A DNA stretch of 64,000 nucleotides from Hemerocallis citrina. Lineage: Eukaryota; Streptophyta; Magnoliopsida; Asparagales; Asphodelaceae. A program made the position numbers and the translations under genes. Shown here piece by piece: positions 1 to 11,049 of this stretch; within the stretch, counting starts at the first letter, position 1; each line of letters opens with the position of its first letter. The DNA lies in NCBI GenBank assembly GCA_017893485.1, contig CM030362.1, positions 186,244,813 to 186,308,812 of the forward strand. The letters are read 5' to 3'. Under the pieces are notes generated by a model, which was given only the letters and a program-made list of their open reading frames with translations, did not search any database and was not told the origin of the DNA.

Positions 1-491
1 ATGGAAGGATTTCGAGCTGGAATTTTGGGGAAAGATGGGTTCGGTCTGGAAGGGTTTCGGCCAGAGGAAAGAAAAAGGAAAAGAAGAATGGAAGGAGTGG
101 CATTATGGTAAATAAGTGGGTTTTTAAATAAAAAGTTTATTGGGTTATGGGCTTAGGCCCAATAACTTAAGAAAATGACCCAAAATGGGTTATTTCAACC
201 AAAATTTGTAAATAAATGCCACAAACTAAAAACTCCACTATTTTAGCATTTTATCGATCCTCTATAATGTATAAACATCCCAAAAAAATTTCGAGTCAAA
301 TCGGATTCGTCTCCTCCGAGAAAACTCATCCCAGAACTCCTATATTTCCATTTTTTTCCGTTTACACCAAAATATCAATTTAATCCTTCTAATGCTAATA
401 AAATCAATTAATACGGGTAAATATACTCAGAAACATATTTAAAAATAATTTAAACCAAATAATCGAGGAATTAAAAAAAACAGGTGTTACA
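1..491 (-). repeat. Element A 3' LTR (partial, cut by window start)
   Basis: This copy matches 7821-8314 almost base for base and ends at 491 with the terminal motif GGTGTTACA (TGTAACACC when read on the coding strand). Only the first roughly 490 bases of the LTR, in element orientation, are inside the window. Divergence from the 5' LTR is about 2 percent by eye, which suggests a fairly recent insertion. Confidence 0.9.
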
Positions 492-504
492 TTCTACACA
501 CCTC
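492..504 (-). other. Element A polypurine tract (degenerate)
   Basis: Read on the minus strand the bases just before the 3' LTR are GAGGTGTGTAGAA. This is the expected place of the plus-strand primer, and it follows a decayed version of the sequence that usually ends gypsy polyproteins. It is less purine-rich than an active tract. Confidence 0.55.
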
Positions 505-519
505 AAAAGAAGCTTGTCC

Positions 520-1171
520 TCGAGCTACGAGGTTAAAATAACTCCTCGAACAAATTCAAAATACTACCTCCTCACCAATTCCTAGAATTCCCAAGTACAT
601 CATCAACATCAGAATTTCATTGCACCTTTAGCAACTAAACAATTTATCGTCTGGTCAGCTGCACTATCGATCTACAATACCCACTAATTTGATAGGATAT
701 ATCACATCCAATGCCACATCTAGCTGGACTTTAATCTACCACGGCTCCACCACTTGAGATAGATCTTTCACACTTTCTCGACATAGAAACAAGAAATACA
801 TCAAGAATACCCGATATCTCAAAGATAAGCTTCAAACAATATACCACAGTTCCAATTCTTTCTATAACTCTGAATGGCATCATACCTCGGGTCCAGCTTT
901 CCCTCAGTTCCTATAATGGCGTGCTCCATGGATAAGGGATACCTTTAAGAATACCCAATCTTCAACTTCTAACTTCAAGAGTCTTTCGCCGCTGATCTGT
1001 GTAACCTTTTCTTTTGTCGACTACACACCTCAAAAGAGGCTTATCCATGCTCACCTGATAATTAATATTTTTCCTCGTTCCGGACCAATAAAATATTCTC
1101 CTAGAATGTTGATACATCTTCATGCCACCAGGAATGACAATGTACTGAGCATAAGGAACATTCTCCATCAC
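520..1171 (-). pseudogene. Element A integrase remnant (zinc finger and C-terminal part)
   Basis: The upstream part (1171-962) keeps the end of an HHCC-type zinc region, with the IPGGMKMYQ stretch and a following FYWSG. Lower coordinates read, with stops and frame changes, like the C-terminal part of a gypsy integrase: a GDWVFLKVS-like start and a VVEPW-like tail. No continuous DDE core could be followed between them, so the core is deleted or unreadable. The second Cys pair of the zinc finger is replaced by unrelated sequence that resembles the polypurine-tract region. The protein would not be functional. Confidence 0.6.
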
Positions 1172-1664
1172 CCGCTACCACAAGCCATCCTTATCAAGAA
1201 CACCAAATCTACGATAATAACAAGAATTTCCCTACTGCCTACTGACCAATCTGCATTACATTCATTAATCCCATCCAGAATTCGACTATGCATCCTCTGT
1301 TGCAAGCAGAAATTTTGAATTCAAGTTTGACTGATCAACTGTAGGATAGACAGCTGTATTGATAAACTACCGATATATAAGGTCGGGTCAACCTCTACTA
1401 CGGAAATAAAATCAAATTGATCTAATGAATTTAACACCGTCCACTCCTGGGATGTCATTAAGGCCAAAATCCCATTGCTATCCCGGGTGATATTTCATTT
1501 CCACACCCAAGCTACTAATGAACTCGAATCACCTCTATTGCCTCAGGCTAAGCTCCTATTACAAAAAAAAAATACTTCAAACTCTTCTAATCTGTTCAAC
1601 ACTGAACTACACCCCAACAAAGAATATCTCCACATTTTCACTGCATACACTACTGCCACCAGTT

Positions 1665-1901
1665 TCAAGGCTGAGTAGGATAACTTACTCTATATAACCA
1701 CAACGACCTAAATGCATAAGCCATAAGCCTTCCTTCATGCATCAAGTTGCACCTACCTGTATCACATGCATCCGCATCTACTCGGAGAGACACTCCCTTT
1801 TCGAAGTAATCAAAACACAAGCTATCGTTAATTCTTCCTAATTCTTCCTTTAACTCTTGAAAATGTCCTTTCACCTTGCTCGGGCCATACAGACAGCACA
1901 T
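1665..1901 (-). pseudogene. Element A RNase H remnant
   Basis: The minus strand reads VDADACDTGRCNLMHEG followed by RLMAYAFRSL. This aligns in order with the gypsy RNase H stretch that carries the first catalytic Asp and the 'VIAYASRQL' strand. A short decayed connection segment precedes it. The frame closes soon after, and the later catalytic residues are not recognisable. It lies between the RT remnant and the integrase remnant, the normal Ty3/gypsy order. Confidence 0.65.
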
Positions 1902-2233
1902 TCTTCCAGGTAAGTTGTGTCATCACTGAAAAATCAATAGAAAATCGAGGAATGAACCTTCGATACTAACTAGCTAAGTCCAAGAAACGCCGAATCTTCG
2001 CCACATTCGGGGATTGTTCTCCAACTTTTCACCATCGAATTTTATTTGGATCTTCAAATATGTCTTCAACAGGCACAATGTGCCCAAAAAATCACACTTC
2101 TCACTCCCAAAAATGACAATTTACAGACATATCATATCACTTCTAGTCCCAACGAGTCTACCACTCAGTTCTGAGGTGCCATCTATGCCCCTCCATACTG
2201 CGAAAACACACCAAATATAATCTAAAAATAAAA

Positions 2234-2443
2234 TCACACCCTATTAATATAAGGGTGAAAGGTCAAATCCGTCAAATTCATGAAAACTACAGGGGCGTTC
2301 GCCAACCTAAAAGACATCACTGAGAACTCATACAATTCATACCGAGTACGAAAAACAGCCCCTGGGATACTTCCCTTTTCAAGGATTATCTGACGGTACT
2401 CGGTGTGCAACTCTAGCCGGGAGATTAGTGGCACTCCCCGCAA
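2234..2443 (-). pseudogene. Element A reverse transcriptase remnant
   Basis: About 70 residues match the gypsy RT region from the first catalytic Asp block to the fingers and palm. ISRLELHTEYRQI corresponds to the usual 'SKIDLRSGYHQI', with the Asp replaced by Glu in this copy. FRTRYELYEFSVMSFRLANAP corresponds to '[21 protein letters not shown]'. The catalytic YxDD block is not found downstream in frame. This is a dead fragment and the clearest evidence that the 492-3343 region is pol. Confidence 0.78.
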
Positions 2444-3323
2444 CTAATCCAACAAAATATCTATTTTCAACAACGAATGCTTAATAGTCACCTTACTTAG
2501 TACACCTTCTTGGTGAACTACCTTCTTTGTTACAATACTGTAGAAGCGCCCTACGGCGTATCACTTGATCCGATAACCTTTTCCAAAACATCATCTCAAA
2601 TTCTCTTTCATCTTTTCCCATTCCTTAAGTGCTATAACACAAGCTGATTTAGAAATTGTAGTCATACCAAATATCTAATCGATCTTGAACTCCAGAGTTC
2701 GCTAAGGTAGGGGACCAAAAACCCCATCGAATATATCAGAAACTTTGCAAACCACATCAACAATCTCAATCTTTGCCTTAAATATTTTCACCAAACCCAA
2801 CGGGCATAATTTTCATCATCCAAGGCATTACATACAAGCAAACAATGGGTTTCATCAGGCTGTCTCGCCCGAATCCTCCCTTCATCATACCCCAACTGTG
2901 CATATGACCTGCATAACCTTTCACAAACAATCAATCTGTCTCCCCAAATATGGGATAAAACCATAACCACGCATCACTCCACAGTCTATAAAATATACAC
3001 CTATAGGACATACGCCCATAAAACCCACACAAAATCTCCAGGGAATAGCCCCTTACGGCACACAGCAATCAATTTAATAGAATACTCCAATAGTACACAA
3101 ATTCACACCGGGATTTCTACAGAGGTCTACCCATGTGCAGGGCCATGAATGTTCATGCTGACTCAAAGTCAGACCAAAGTCTAATGAGGATCGCACCATT
3201 CCATGATATAATCTATACTTCAACAAAACACCCGCATAAAATACACTCTCTATCTCCAACTAAGCAATAATGAACCCATACTCACATGACAAGATTACTA
3301 GGATTAACAAAATTCCTAGTTAA
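2444..3323 (-). other. Element A 5' internal region without recognisable genes
   Basis: This stretch lies between the PBS and the RT remnant, where gag and protease should be. Translation in all frames gives only short frames with no gag, zinc-knuckle or retropepsin motif that I can recognise. It is either a deletion derivative or too decayed to read. Confidence 0.5.
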
Positions 3324-3340
3324 CCTAAGCTCTGATACCA
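3324..3340 (-). other. Element A primer-binding site (initiator Met tRNA type)
   Basis: On the minus strand the sequence reads TGGTATCAGAGC and continues TTAGG, the standard plant PBS complementary to the 3' end of initiator methionine tRNA. It is separated from the LTR edge at 3344 by three bases, which fixes the element on the minus strand. Confidence 0.93.
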
Positions 3341-4815
3341 AACTGTAACACCCCAAGTTTTTTTTTTTTTTTTTGAAAACCAAACCTCCAAATTCAATTC
3401 TATCAATTTCTATATCACTTTAAACATAAACTAAAATAGTTATATTTCAATAAAAATTTGGACAGAGTTTCCCCTGTAATTTTTGCCTCGAAACACAATT
3501 GGCTTACGGAATTCTGCTCTAAATTCCGTAGCTCACATCACAGGCAATAATATCACGGGCTCCCCAGGCCAGAATGAGCAGAATCACACAGGCAATATAA
3601 TATCATGCTCTGGGGGCCAAACTCATTACGGATTATCAAATATTAAATAAAAACCATAAATTCCTTTGAAAACATATAAGATTTTTGTAAAAATTTTGGA
3701 AAACCTTTTTAAAAGCCAACCACAGAACCCAATACTCCACAACGAGGTGGGTACGGGCTTTCTTACCTCATCACAGCACTATATATATATATATTTTTAT
3801 CATAATACAAAATAATACATCCACTATTCACTCTTCTACATATACTAAATACATAAATAATCTAACATCTCGACAAAATAAAATTCCTAACTCTATAACT
3901 ACCTCGCCATGCTGCTACCAACCTGCAGGAGAGTTAGGGTTGTCCTCCCTCAGGGAGGGACCCCCCTAACCCCCAGAAAACATCAGGGATTAGCCATTTC
4001 TGGTGTGAGTATAATTTAAAAATCTAACAAATAAATTAACTTGTATAAAGAAAATAAATTGATCTTACAATTATCGAGATAAGAAATATCGACCTGGACT
4101 CTGGATATAAAACATCACAATTATTGCTTTACATCAAGCATTCTTCGAATCTGCATCCAACTATATATATAGCTTCACTATATACATCCCACTAACCATG
4201 CATATACTTTAATCGTTTATTATTCACATAATGATGTATCACATAAGTATCACACAAAAGCACTTTCTTTATTTCTCATTCTCTTTATATATATTTATAC
4301 ACACATGATCTTACTACCTCTTTTCTTCACCTGTATAAGCCATGCACTTCGTTTACTTGTATTATAACACAGCATATTTTCTTTGATAATCATTTTCACA
4401 ACCCTTCTTTTATTACACACATCACACGCATAAAAACAACCATGCCATCTACATCATCATAACATCTTATTACAAGTATTTATTTTAATGAATAACATCA
4501 CATTTATCTGTTTTTATAGCATTATAAACATATGCATTCATTCCCAGAATATCCCACTCATTTATGTCGTATAACACAATTATTACATTTCATTACACTA
4601 TGTAAGGTACTTGCATATCATCACATCATTAGCACATCACTAATTAGAATGCTTATTCTCATTGCATCAAAAGCATGTTTTATAGCTCATTCACATCTCA
4701 TTATTCCATTTAGTTACTACTCAATCGAATTGAGAATTAAACTTGTTTTCATTTTCACTTATATCTCAATTACCATTTATTTCACTTTCATTCTCATCAC
4801 AATATACTCCATATC

Positions 4816-5808
4816 CCCAAACACAATTTGGGTCACAGCATATCACACCCCCAAGCTGATAGCTTGGGTAATAATCACCGCACCCCAAACACACAGTTTG
4901 GGTAATATCACATCACATCTCAAGCCGATAGCTTGGTTATAAATTCACTTCAATTACTTTTTATCTTCACTTTACATTATTCTTCATTTCCATTATTCAT
5001 TACCGATATCATACCACTCACCCTGTGAATTATGCCAAGGCAGGTAGTTCCCACCAATTCCACAGAAACAGCGGGCAGGTAGTTCCTTGGCACAATTCCA
5101 AGGTGTAACAACTCATATCATACTGTATTTTACTTAAATAATCATTTACATAATATAATTACTTGATACTATTCATATTAATACATGTCTCTTTTACTAT
5201 TTTCATTTTAAATTAACCAAGTACTGCATTTATCATTTCTTTTCATACACAAACTCATAACTCGTATCCCTTCATAATCATTTCATTCACAACCACTTTC
5301 TTTCACATTCACAATTCACGTTCACTTTCTTTACTGTCACATTTTATTTACACTTAGTTATTTTATTAGTTTGTCGACCAGTGAGCCACAGTATCCCAAC
5401 ATACTGAAAGCCGACAGCCCAGTAAACACGCGGCCCGATGCTCACACAGAGTCTTACTCGTCCGAGGCTACGTATTCCTCCTAGCCGAACTAGCGAGGGA
5501 AAAACCACGTCCCAGGTAAACTGGGTACTTCCTCCCAGCCGATAGCCAGGAGGGAAAAACCATGTCCCAGGTAAACTGGGTGCTTCCTCGCGACGGCTGT
5601 CATCGGGAAAAAACCACGTCCCAGGTAAACTGGGTACTTCCTCCCAACCGATAGCCATGAGGGAAAAAACCACGTCCCAGGTAAACTGGGTACTTCCTCG
5701 CGACGGCTGTCATCGAGGGAAACCGGGCCTCAAGCCGATAGCTTGGACGATAAAATCCACTTACCCCAAACATAGTTTGGGTCCACTATTCCCAAGCCGG
5801 TCCTTGGG
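4816..5808. repeat. Cluster of small perfect hairpins in element A LTR
   Basis: At least ten short palindromes with 3-6 base loops occur here. Examples are CCCAAA/TTTGGG (4816-4832), CCCAAGC-TGATA-GCTTGGG (4850-4868), CCCAAAC-ACACA-GTTTGGG (4884-4902), four copies of CCCAG-GTAAA-CTGGG (5511-5690), CAAGC-CGATA-GCTTG (4921-4935 and 5731-5745), CCCAAAC-ATA-GTTTGGG (5765-5781) and CCCAAG/CTTGGG (5791-5808). A longer pair, TGCCAAGG/CCTTGGCA, spans 5033-5092. Confidence 0.85.
5497..5723. repeat. 54-bp tandem repeat, four copies of two alternating types
   Basis: Four head-to-tail units each contain a CCACGTCCCAGGTAAACTGG-like core. Copies 1 and 3 end with a CC(A/C)GCCGATAGCCA-type tail. Copies 2 and 4 end with CGCGACGGCTGTCATCG. 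The higher-order unit is therefore a dimer of about 108 bp. Confidence 0.85.
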
Positions 5809-8314
5809 CGTTAGGAGGTCTAGCCCAAACCCCCAGGATTGCTGTAGGTACTTGTCAACAAAACCATCTGTTATTAGAATTAATCATTTCATCTTTTCAG
5901 CTTACTCTGTTCCACAACATTACACTTTTGAATTCAATAATAGCCACCACCTTGATTTTAATCACGTGAATTAAAGACACAGTTTATTAGCACATACCAT
6001 CTTATCTTTTATCTTACCATTTAATGCATATCCGGTGTGCACAATATTAACCCTCATATCATCATATCACATTATGCATACACCCTGTCATTAAGCATAT
6101 AAAAACATCATAACATATTATTGCATAATATTAATGCGCCAAGATATTTATTTTTCCATAACATCTCACATTAAGAATACCCTGTTATTCATTACCTCAT
6201 TGTATCATATATAGGCATACGCCAAGTTATATCATTAATAAAAGAATTGCATTATGTTATTCCATATCATAAAAGCATCAAAATGTATACTTCATCACAT
6301 TATAATATCATATTATTACCCATTAATTCACTTCGAACACAATTATAATGTAAACATACACCCACTTACTAATTTCATCAATTATCCCATCCCGATTCGA
6401 TATCATAATATATCTATAAAACAAACATACACCACACATGCGGGTTTTCAAGAAAAGTGGCCAAAATCACTTATTTCCTCTAATTAAATCTCATAGTATC
6501 AATTATAGCATACTAGCTCATACATCCTATTCCATGTAAGTAAAATCACCTATAAGGGCCTATATGCCCCAAAACATGCACAAAACGTGCACTATAATTT
6601 CACGGGTTCCAAAACATGATCGCAATCACTAATTTTGTCTAATTACATCTTATAACATCCATCCATAGCATGCTAGCCTATACACAAGGCTCTGTATATA
6701 CCAAATCACCTATATCGGCCTATATACCCAAAAACATGCACGAAACATGCACGGGATAAAAATATGCATAAATAATTTAATATATTTAGTTTTTATACAT
6801 CAACACATCACATTAACCCATAATATAGGTTTTATATACTTAAAATAGTTAATTTCACCAAATATCTCAAAATCCCATTTTCGGGCCTTAAAAATCCGTA
6901 TTTTTCGAAAAAATGAATTTTTAGCATAACTTCTATTAAATATATCGAAATGCCACGAAATTTGGCCACAACATAGAATATACCTAAATACAATATACTC
7001 ACCTGAAGGATCGAGCAAACGATGTCCCACGTCCGCCCGGTAGGCAGTCGAAGTTCGACTTTTTCCTCCTAATTGGAAAATTATAGAACCGATTAGCTTA
7101 AAACTCATAACGTGACCTACGAACCTCCAAATTCGAATCCGTCTTCACCCACACGTCACAAATGACATAAGCAGCCGAGCTACATCGACGGATTTCAAAT
7201 TCGGACCCCAATGCAAGAACTCAAATATTTATCAGAGGCTTCCTAATAGGAAAATCTTCTATTTCCTAATTTCTTCAATCCCTTTGTCCTAATATCTCAA
7301 ATTAGGGTTAATAACAATAATAAAACTCAATTACACCTTCGAATTCATCAAATTCTCATCTCAATCTCGCTCGGGCATTCCACAGAACACCCGGCATGCA
7401 CTTTTCACCTATAGTCTATTTCACTCAATTTAATTGAGCTTGAGCCTAAAAAAATCATCCTAAATTCATATTAATACTTTCATAATATTCTACACCCTCT
7501 TATGCATTTTCTACAATTATTAGAATCGAGTTTTCTACCCGATTTCATAAACCCTAAAATCCGAGTTTATGCCCAAAATCACCACTCCCCATTTTCTCCA
7601 TGATTTGCATATTTTCTAACTACTAACATGTTCTACGAGCTCTATGCATTCCTCTACTATGATTTTCATGCAAAGAAATGTAAAGCACACAATTCCAACA
7701 ACTAAAGATACAAATTAATATACCTCCATGAAGCTCTCTCCACAAATCAACCCTACTAAGTTGAAGGGCACCCCAAACTTCATTAGATCCCCTAAAAGTT
7801 TCGAATCCTAAAGTGGAGAAATGGAAGGATTTCGAGCTGGAATTTTGGGGAAAGATGGGTTCGGTCTGGAAGGGTTTCGGCCAGAGGAAAGAAAAAGGAA
7901 AAGAAGAATGGAAGGAGTGGCATTATGGTAAATAAGTGGGTTTTTAAATAAAAAGTTTATTGGGTTATGGGCTTAGGCCCAATAACTTAAGAAAATGACC
8001 CAAAATGGGTTATTTCAACCAAAATTTGTAAATAAATGCCACAAACTAAAAACTCCACTATTTTAGCATTTTTTCGATCCTCTATAATGTATAAACATCC
8101 CAGAAAAATTTCGAGTCAAATCGGATTCGTCTCCTCCGAGAAAACTCATCCTAGAACTCCTATATTTCCATTTTTTTCCGTTCACCCCTAAAATATCAAT
8201 TTAATCCTTCTAATGCTAATAAAATCAATTAATACAGGTAAATATACTCAGAAACATATTTAAAAATAATTTAAACCAAATAATCAAGGAATTAAAAAAA
8301 AAACAGGTGTTATA

Positions 8315-8972
8315 TTACCGGGGCTGCCTTCCGAGCTCTATGTGAAGACCTCGCCATCCAACAACGTTTCTCCTCCGTCTCCACCCACAGTCGAATGGTC
8401 AAGTGGAGAATACTAACCGACAGATCCTCTCCGGTATTAAGAAAAGGCTGAATAAGTGCTCTAAAGGCTTATGGGTTGATCAGCTCCCTATCGTGCTGTG
8501 GAACTACCGCACCACGAAACGGACCCCCACAGGAGAGTCGCCATTCAACCTCACGTATGGGTCCGAGGCTATGATCCCATTGGAAGTCGGCATACCTTCT
8601 CCTTGCCTTCTTGCCTACGAAGAAGAACAGAATGCCAGAGAACTTCGGGCAAACTTAGACTTGGTCGACGAGCTACAGGAAAAAGCGTCAATCCGCCAAC
8701 AGAGTTATCGGAGGAGGATCGAGTTGGCATACAATAAGAGAGTCCGTCCTACCGATCTCAAAGAAGGGGACTTGGTCCTCAGAAAGTTAGCAATCTCTTT
8801 TCCTGGTCAGAAGAGTAAACTAGCTCCAAATTGGGAAGGACCCTACAAGATCACCAAAGTGGTTCGGCCCAGGACATATCGTCTTGAAGACCTCGAAGGC
8901 AGAGAGATCCCCAGGACTTGGAATGCCGACCATCTTTTGAAATACCAAGAGATCGCTTTAACGCCTCTCTAA
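8315..8972 (+). pseudogene. Element B integrase, core end and C-terminal domain
   Basis: The frame begins inside the integrase core at the insertion point of element A (TGAAFRALCEDLAIQ) and runs to a stop at 8970-8972. A one-base deletion near 8378 shifts the frame just before the catalytic Glu block (GQVENTNRQIL), after which about 190 residues stay open. Visible parts include the LPIVLWNYRTTKRTPTGESP segment, typical of plant gypsy integrases, and a C-terminal LKEGDLVLRK / WEGPYKITKV / WNADHLLKY region. This domain is missing from element C, so B supplies the family's integrase end. Confidence 0.88.
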
Positions 8973-9147
8973 GTATTCTGGGATGTCGAACCGTTCCTCT
9001 CCTTTTACTTGTATTTTTTGCTTTATTTCTCTTATGTAATTACGGCTCGCAACTTAGAAGCAGCCAATTATTAGTGGTCAATAAAGAACGTTATTTCATA
9101 TTTTACTTGTAAAATTGCTTGTATCTCTCTGCTTTTACTCTTCACTC
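8973..9147 (+). other. Element B sequence downstream of pol
   Basis: T-rich noncoding sequence between the integrase stop and the first tandem repeat. An AATAAA at 9080-9085 could act as a poly(A) signal for a pol transcript. I see no gene in it. Confidence 0.5.
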
Positions 9148-9780
9148 TAACGATGAGTTCGGAGTCCAATACTTGGCTCGATTCCGCTTCGCAAGCTCGC
9201 TCTTAAGCGGGCCAGAAGTGGTTCGCCATTCGGAATTGCTCCCACAACTGCTGAACAAACTCTAATGACGAGTTCGGAGTCCAACACTTGGCTCGATTCC
9301 GCTTCGCAAAAGTGGTTCGCCATTCGAAATTGCTCCCACAACCATTGAACAAACTCTAACGATGAGTTCGGAGTCCAACACTTGGCTCGACTCTACTTCG
9401 CAAGCTCGCTCTTAAGCGAGCCAGAAGTGGTTCGCCATTCGGAATTGCTCCCACAGCCGTTGAACAACTCTAACGACGAGTTCGGAGTCCAACACTTGGC
9501 TCGACTCTGCTTCGCAAGCTCGCTCTTAGGCGAGCCAGAAGTGGTTTGCCATTCGGAATTGCTCCCACAACCGTTGAACAAACTCTAACGACGAGTTCGG
9601 AGTCCAACACTTGGCTCGACTCTGCTTCGCAAGCTCGCTCTTAGGCGAGCAAGAAGTGGTTCGCCATTCGGAATTGCTCCCACAACCGTTGAACAAACTC
9701 TAACGACGAGTTCGGAGTCTAACACTTGGCTCGACTCCACTTCGCAAGCTCGCTCTTAAGCGAGCCAAAAGTGGTTTGCC
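9148..9780 (+). repeat. 115-bp tandem array of element B
   Basis: About five and a half head-to-tail units start near GAGTTCGGAGTCCAACACTT, at 9155, 9270, 9364, 9478, 9593 and 9708. One unit has lost about 21 bases. Each unit carries a small hairpin, GCTCGCT-CTTA-AGCGAGC. The same array, with 111-bp units, occurs in element C at 18946-19425. The array separates pol from the antisense gene. Confidence 0.92.
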
Positions 9781-9971
9781 CATAAGAAGGAAGATTTGCT
9801 TCTGATTTTGAGTAGTTGTCAAAAGTTGTAGGAGTCATACTTAAACTAATACCAGCCAATGCGGCATTCGAACAGCAGAAGCAAAACAAGCTTTTTTAAA
9901 ATTAAGAGCTCAAACAAGGCTGACACTACAACAGAGTTTTACAATAACTTGAGGAGCATAATACAACTTGT
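9781..9971 (+). other. Spacer after 115-bp array
   Basis: Noncoding sequence between the tandem array and the end of the antisense coiled-coil ORF. It would contain the 3' untranslated region of the antisense transcript. No further feature was seen. Confidence 0.4.
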
Positions 9972-10805
9972 TTAGCGCTTCTTTGGAAGGGGAACGCTTC
10001 GGTTCAGAGACACACGGGGGTGGCGTCGCCTTACCTCTGAGCTCGACTCTAAACGAGCGAAGCAAGACCCCCCATCGCCGCTGATTCTAGCTGTGGCCCC
10101 AACCGAGGCGCCACTAGACGAAACAGCTACACCACTCTGAGCGTCAGCTGGGCTTCGCCTAACGGCAGGCGAACGAGTCGCAAGTTCGTAGAACAAGATT
10201 CCTCTTTCGCTCTCTTCGCGAGTACACGACATACTGCGAACATTGATCCTTACGGGTTGAGGTTTTAGCGTTGCAATCTCCTCCTCTAGCTCGACGATCC
10301 TATCTCTCAGAATATCGCCCTCCGCCGATACTTTGAAACGGGGAAGTTTAGACGAGCCTGCGACGTTAGTGCTGTCGGCCACAATACGACAGAAATGAGT
10401 CACTTCGATACCCCTGTCGATCGTGATCCTCCTCAGTTTGTCAATTCTTGCCGTCAACTCATCGTGCTCGGACATCAACTTCCCCACCCTCGAAGCTAAC
10501 TCCTCTTCCTCCGCCGAATGTTCTTTCACCGTTACCTCCAAATGACGAACCTCCGCCAGCAGTTCACTATTCCTTTGGTCGACATCGAAGAGCTCCTTAC
10601 GGAGCAACTCTATCTCGCCTTCGAGACGAGTCTCTCGAGGTTGCTTCCGCAGTTGCCTCAACTCGCAAAAATACCCTCTCGCAGTTGCTTTGATGTCCTC
10701 CAACTTCAAGAAGTCGTAAAATGAGTTATCCCAACTGCAAGAAAGAGCCCGCTTCGCTTTCTTCAGCTCAGTACGAAGATGGGAGACCTCAGTAATCGGA
10801 CCCAA
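9972..10805 (-). CDS. Element B antisense ORF 2, coiled-coil protein (intact, about 277 aa)
   Basis: An uninterrupted frame on the strand opposite to pol, just downstream of the antisense gene. Residues about 1-150 are heptad-rich and charged (runs such as LRKELFDVDQRNSELLAEV), indicating a long coiled coil. A second coiled segment (DRIVELEEEIATL) follows. The rest is Ser/Ala/Arg-rich and holds the motif CTREESERG-FYELATR, conserved in the element C copy. The C copy of the same ORF (17132-17971) has two in-frame stops, so this is the better copy. Upstream lies a pyrimidine tract ending in TAG, suggesting that the ORF is entered by splicing; the first Met could instead be an internal start. 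I know no function for this protein. Confidence 0.72.
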   Translation of the reverse strand: MGPITEVSHLRTELKKAKRALSCSWDNSFYDFLKLEDIKATARGYFCELRQLRKQPRETRLEGEIELLRKELFDVDQRNSELLAEVRHLEVTVKEHSAEEEELASRVGKLMSEHDELTARIDKLRRITIDRGIEVTHFCRIVADSTNVAGSSKLPRFKVSAEGDILRDRIVELEEEIATLKPQPVRINVRSMSCTREESERGILFYELATRSPAVRRSPADAQSGVAVSSSGASVGATARISGDGGSCFARLESSSEVRRRHPRVSLNRSVPLPKKR

Positions 10806-11049
10806 CTCGACCTAAAAAGGAAAAAAGAAGTTCTCAATGCCAACGAAAGGTGTCCAACACTTAGAGGAATCTCACAAATTTTCAATACAAAACCAAGAGT
10901 CAGACTGCTCGAATGTTCGGCCAACAGAAAGCGAGTCGTTTCATTGAAAACTCCAAAAGCATACACAAAAGCGGTGGCCAGTCCGCAGTTAGGCATTACA
11001 AAAACAAAACAAAAAAACAAGCAAAAACAATTAAGAAGAGACGACTAAG
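10806..11049 (-). other. Spacer between antisense gene and coiled-coil ORF in B
   Basis: Matches 16918-17131 of element C in arrangement. It starts after the antisense gene stop, contains a CTAAGTGTTGGACACC-like motif, and ends with a pyrimidine-rich tract plus AG before the coiled-coil frame. It is intron-like or an intergenic UTR. Confidence 0.5.

Larger units (their letters stand above)
1..8314 (-). mobile_element. Element A: Ty3/gypsy element with giant LTRs and decayed pol
   Basis: Bases 1-491 repeat at 7821-8314 with about ten differences by eye. The repeat ends with GGTGTTACA, the complement of the TGTAACACC found at 3344, so these are LTR ends. A primer-binding site (PBS) lies against the right-hand LTR on the minus strand, so the 5' LTR is 3344-8314 and the 3' LTR runs off the window start. 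The internal region (492-3343) is only about 2.85 kb. It holds broken RT, RNase H and integrase remnants in that order, with no recognisable gag or protease. The element lies inside the integrase gene of element B: Tat integrase sequence starts at 8315. Lineage is inferred as chromovirus (Tekay/Del-like) from the initiator-Met-tRNA PBS and the long LTR. The left TSD lies outside the window. Confidence 0.88.
3344..8314 (-). repeat. Element A 5' LTR, about 4.97 kb
   Basis: The LTR begins at 3344 with TGTAACACC and ends at 8314 with GGTGTTATA (one change from the perfect inverted end). At 4971 bp it is far longer than the internal region of its own element. It is AT-rich and noncoding. It contains a T-run near 3358-3374, a cluster of small hairpins (4816-5808) and a 54-bp tandem repeat (about 5497-5723). 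All longer open frames inside it are short and have no similarity I recognise. Confidence 0.9.

Noticed and set aside
4532..4942. 136-residue hydrophobic frame in element A LTR
   Set aside because: AT-rich LTR sequence; the Ile/Thr/His-rich composition follows base composition and no conserved motif is present.
9393..9588. Open frames on both strands in the 115-bp array
   Set aside because: Repeated peptide units come from the tandem array and are not gene-like.
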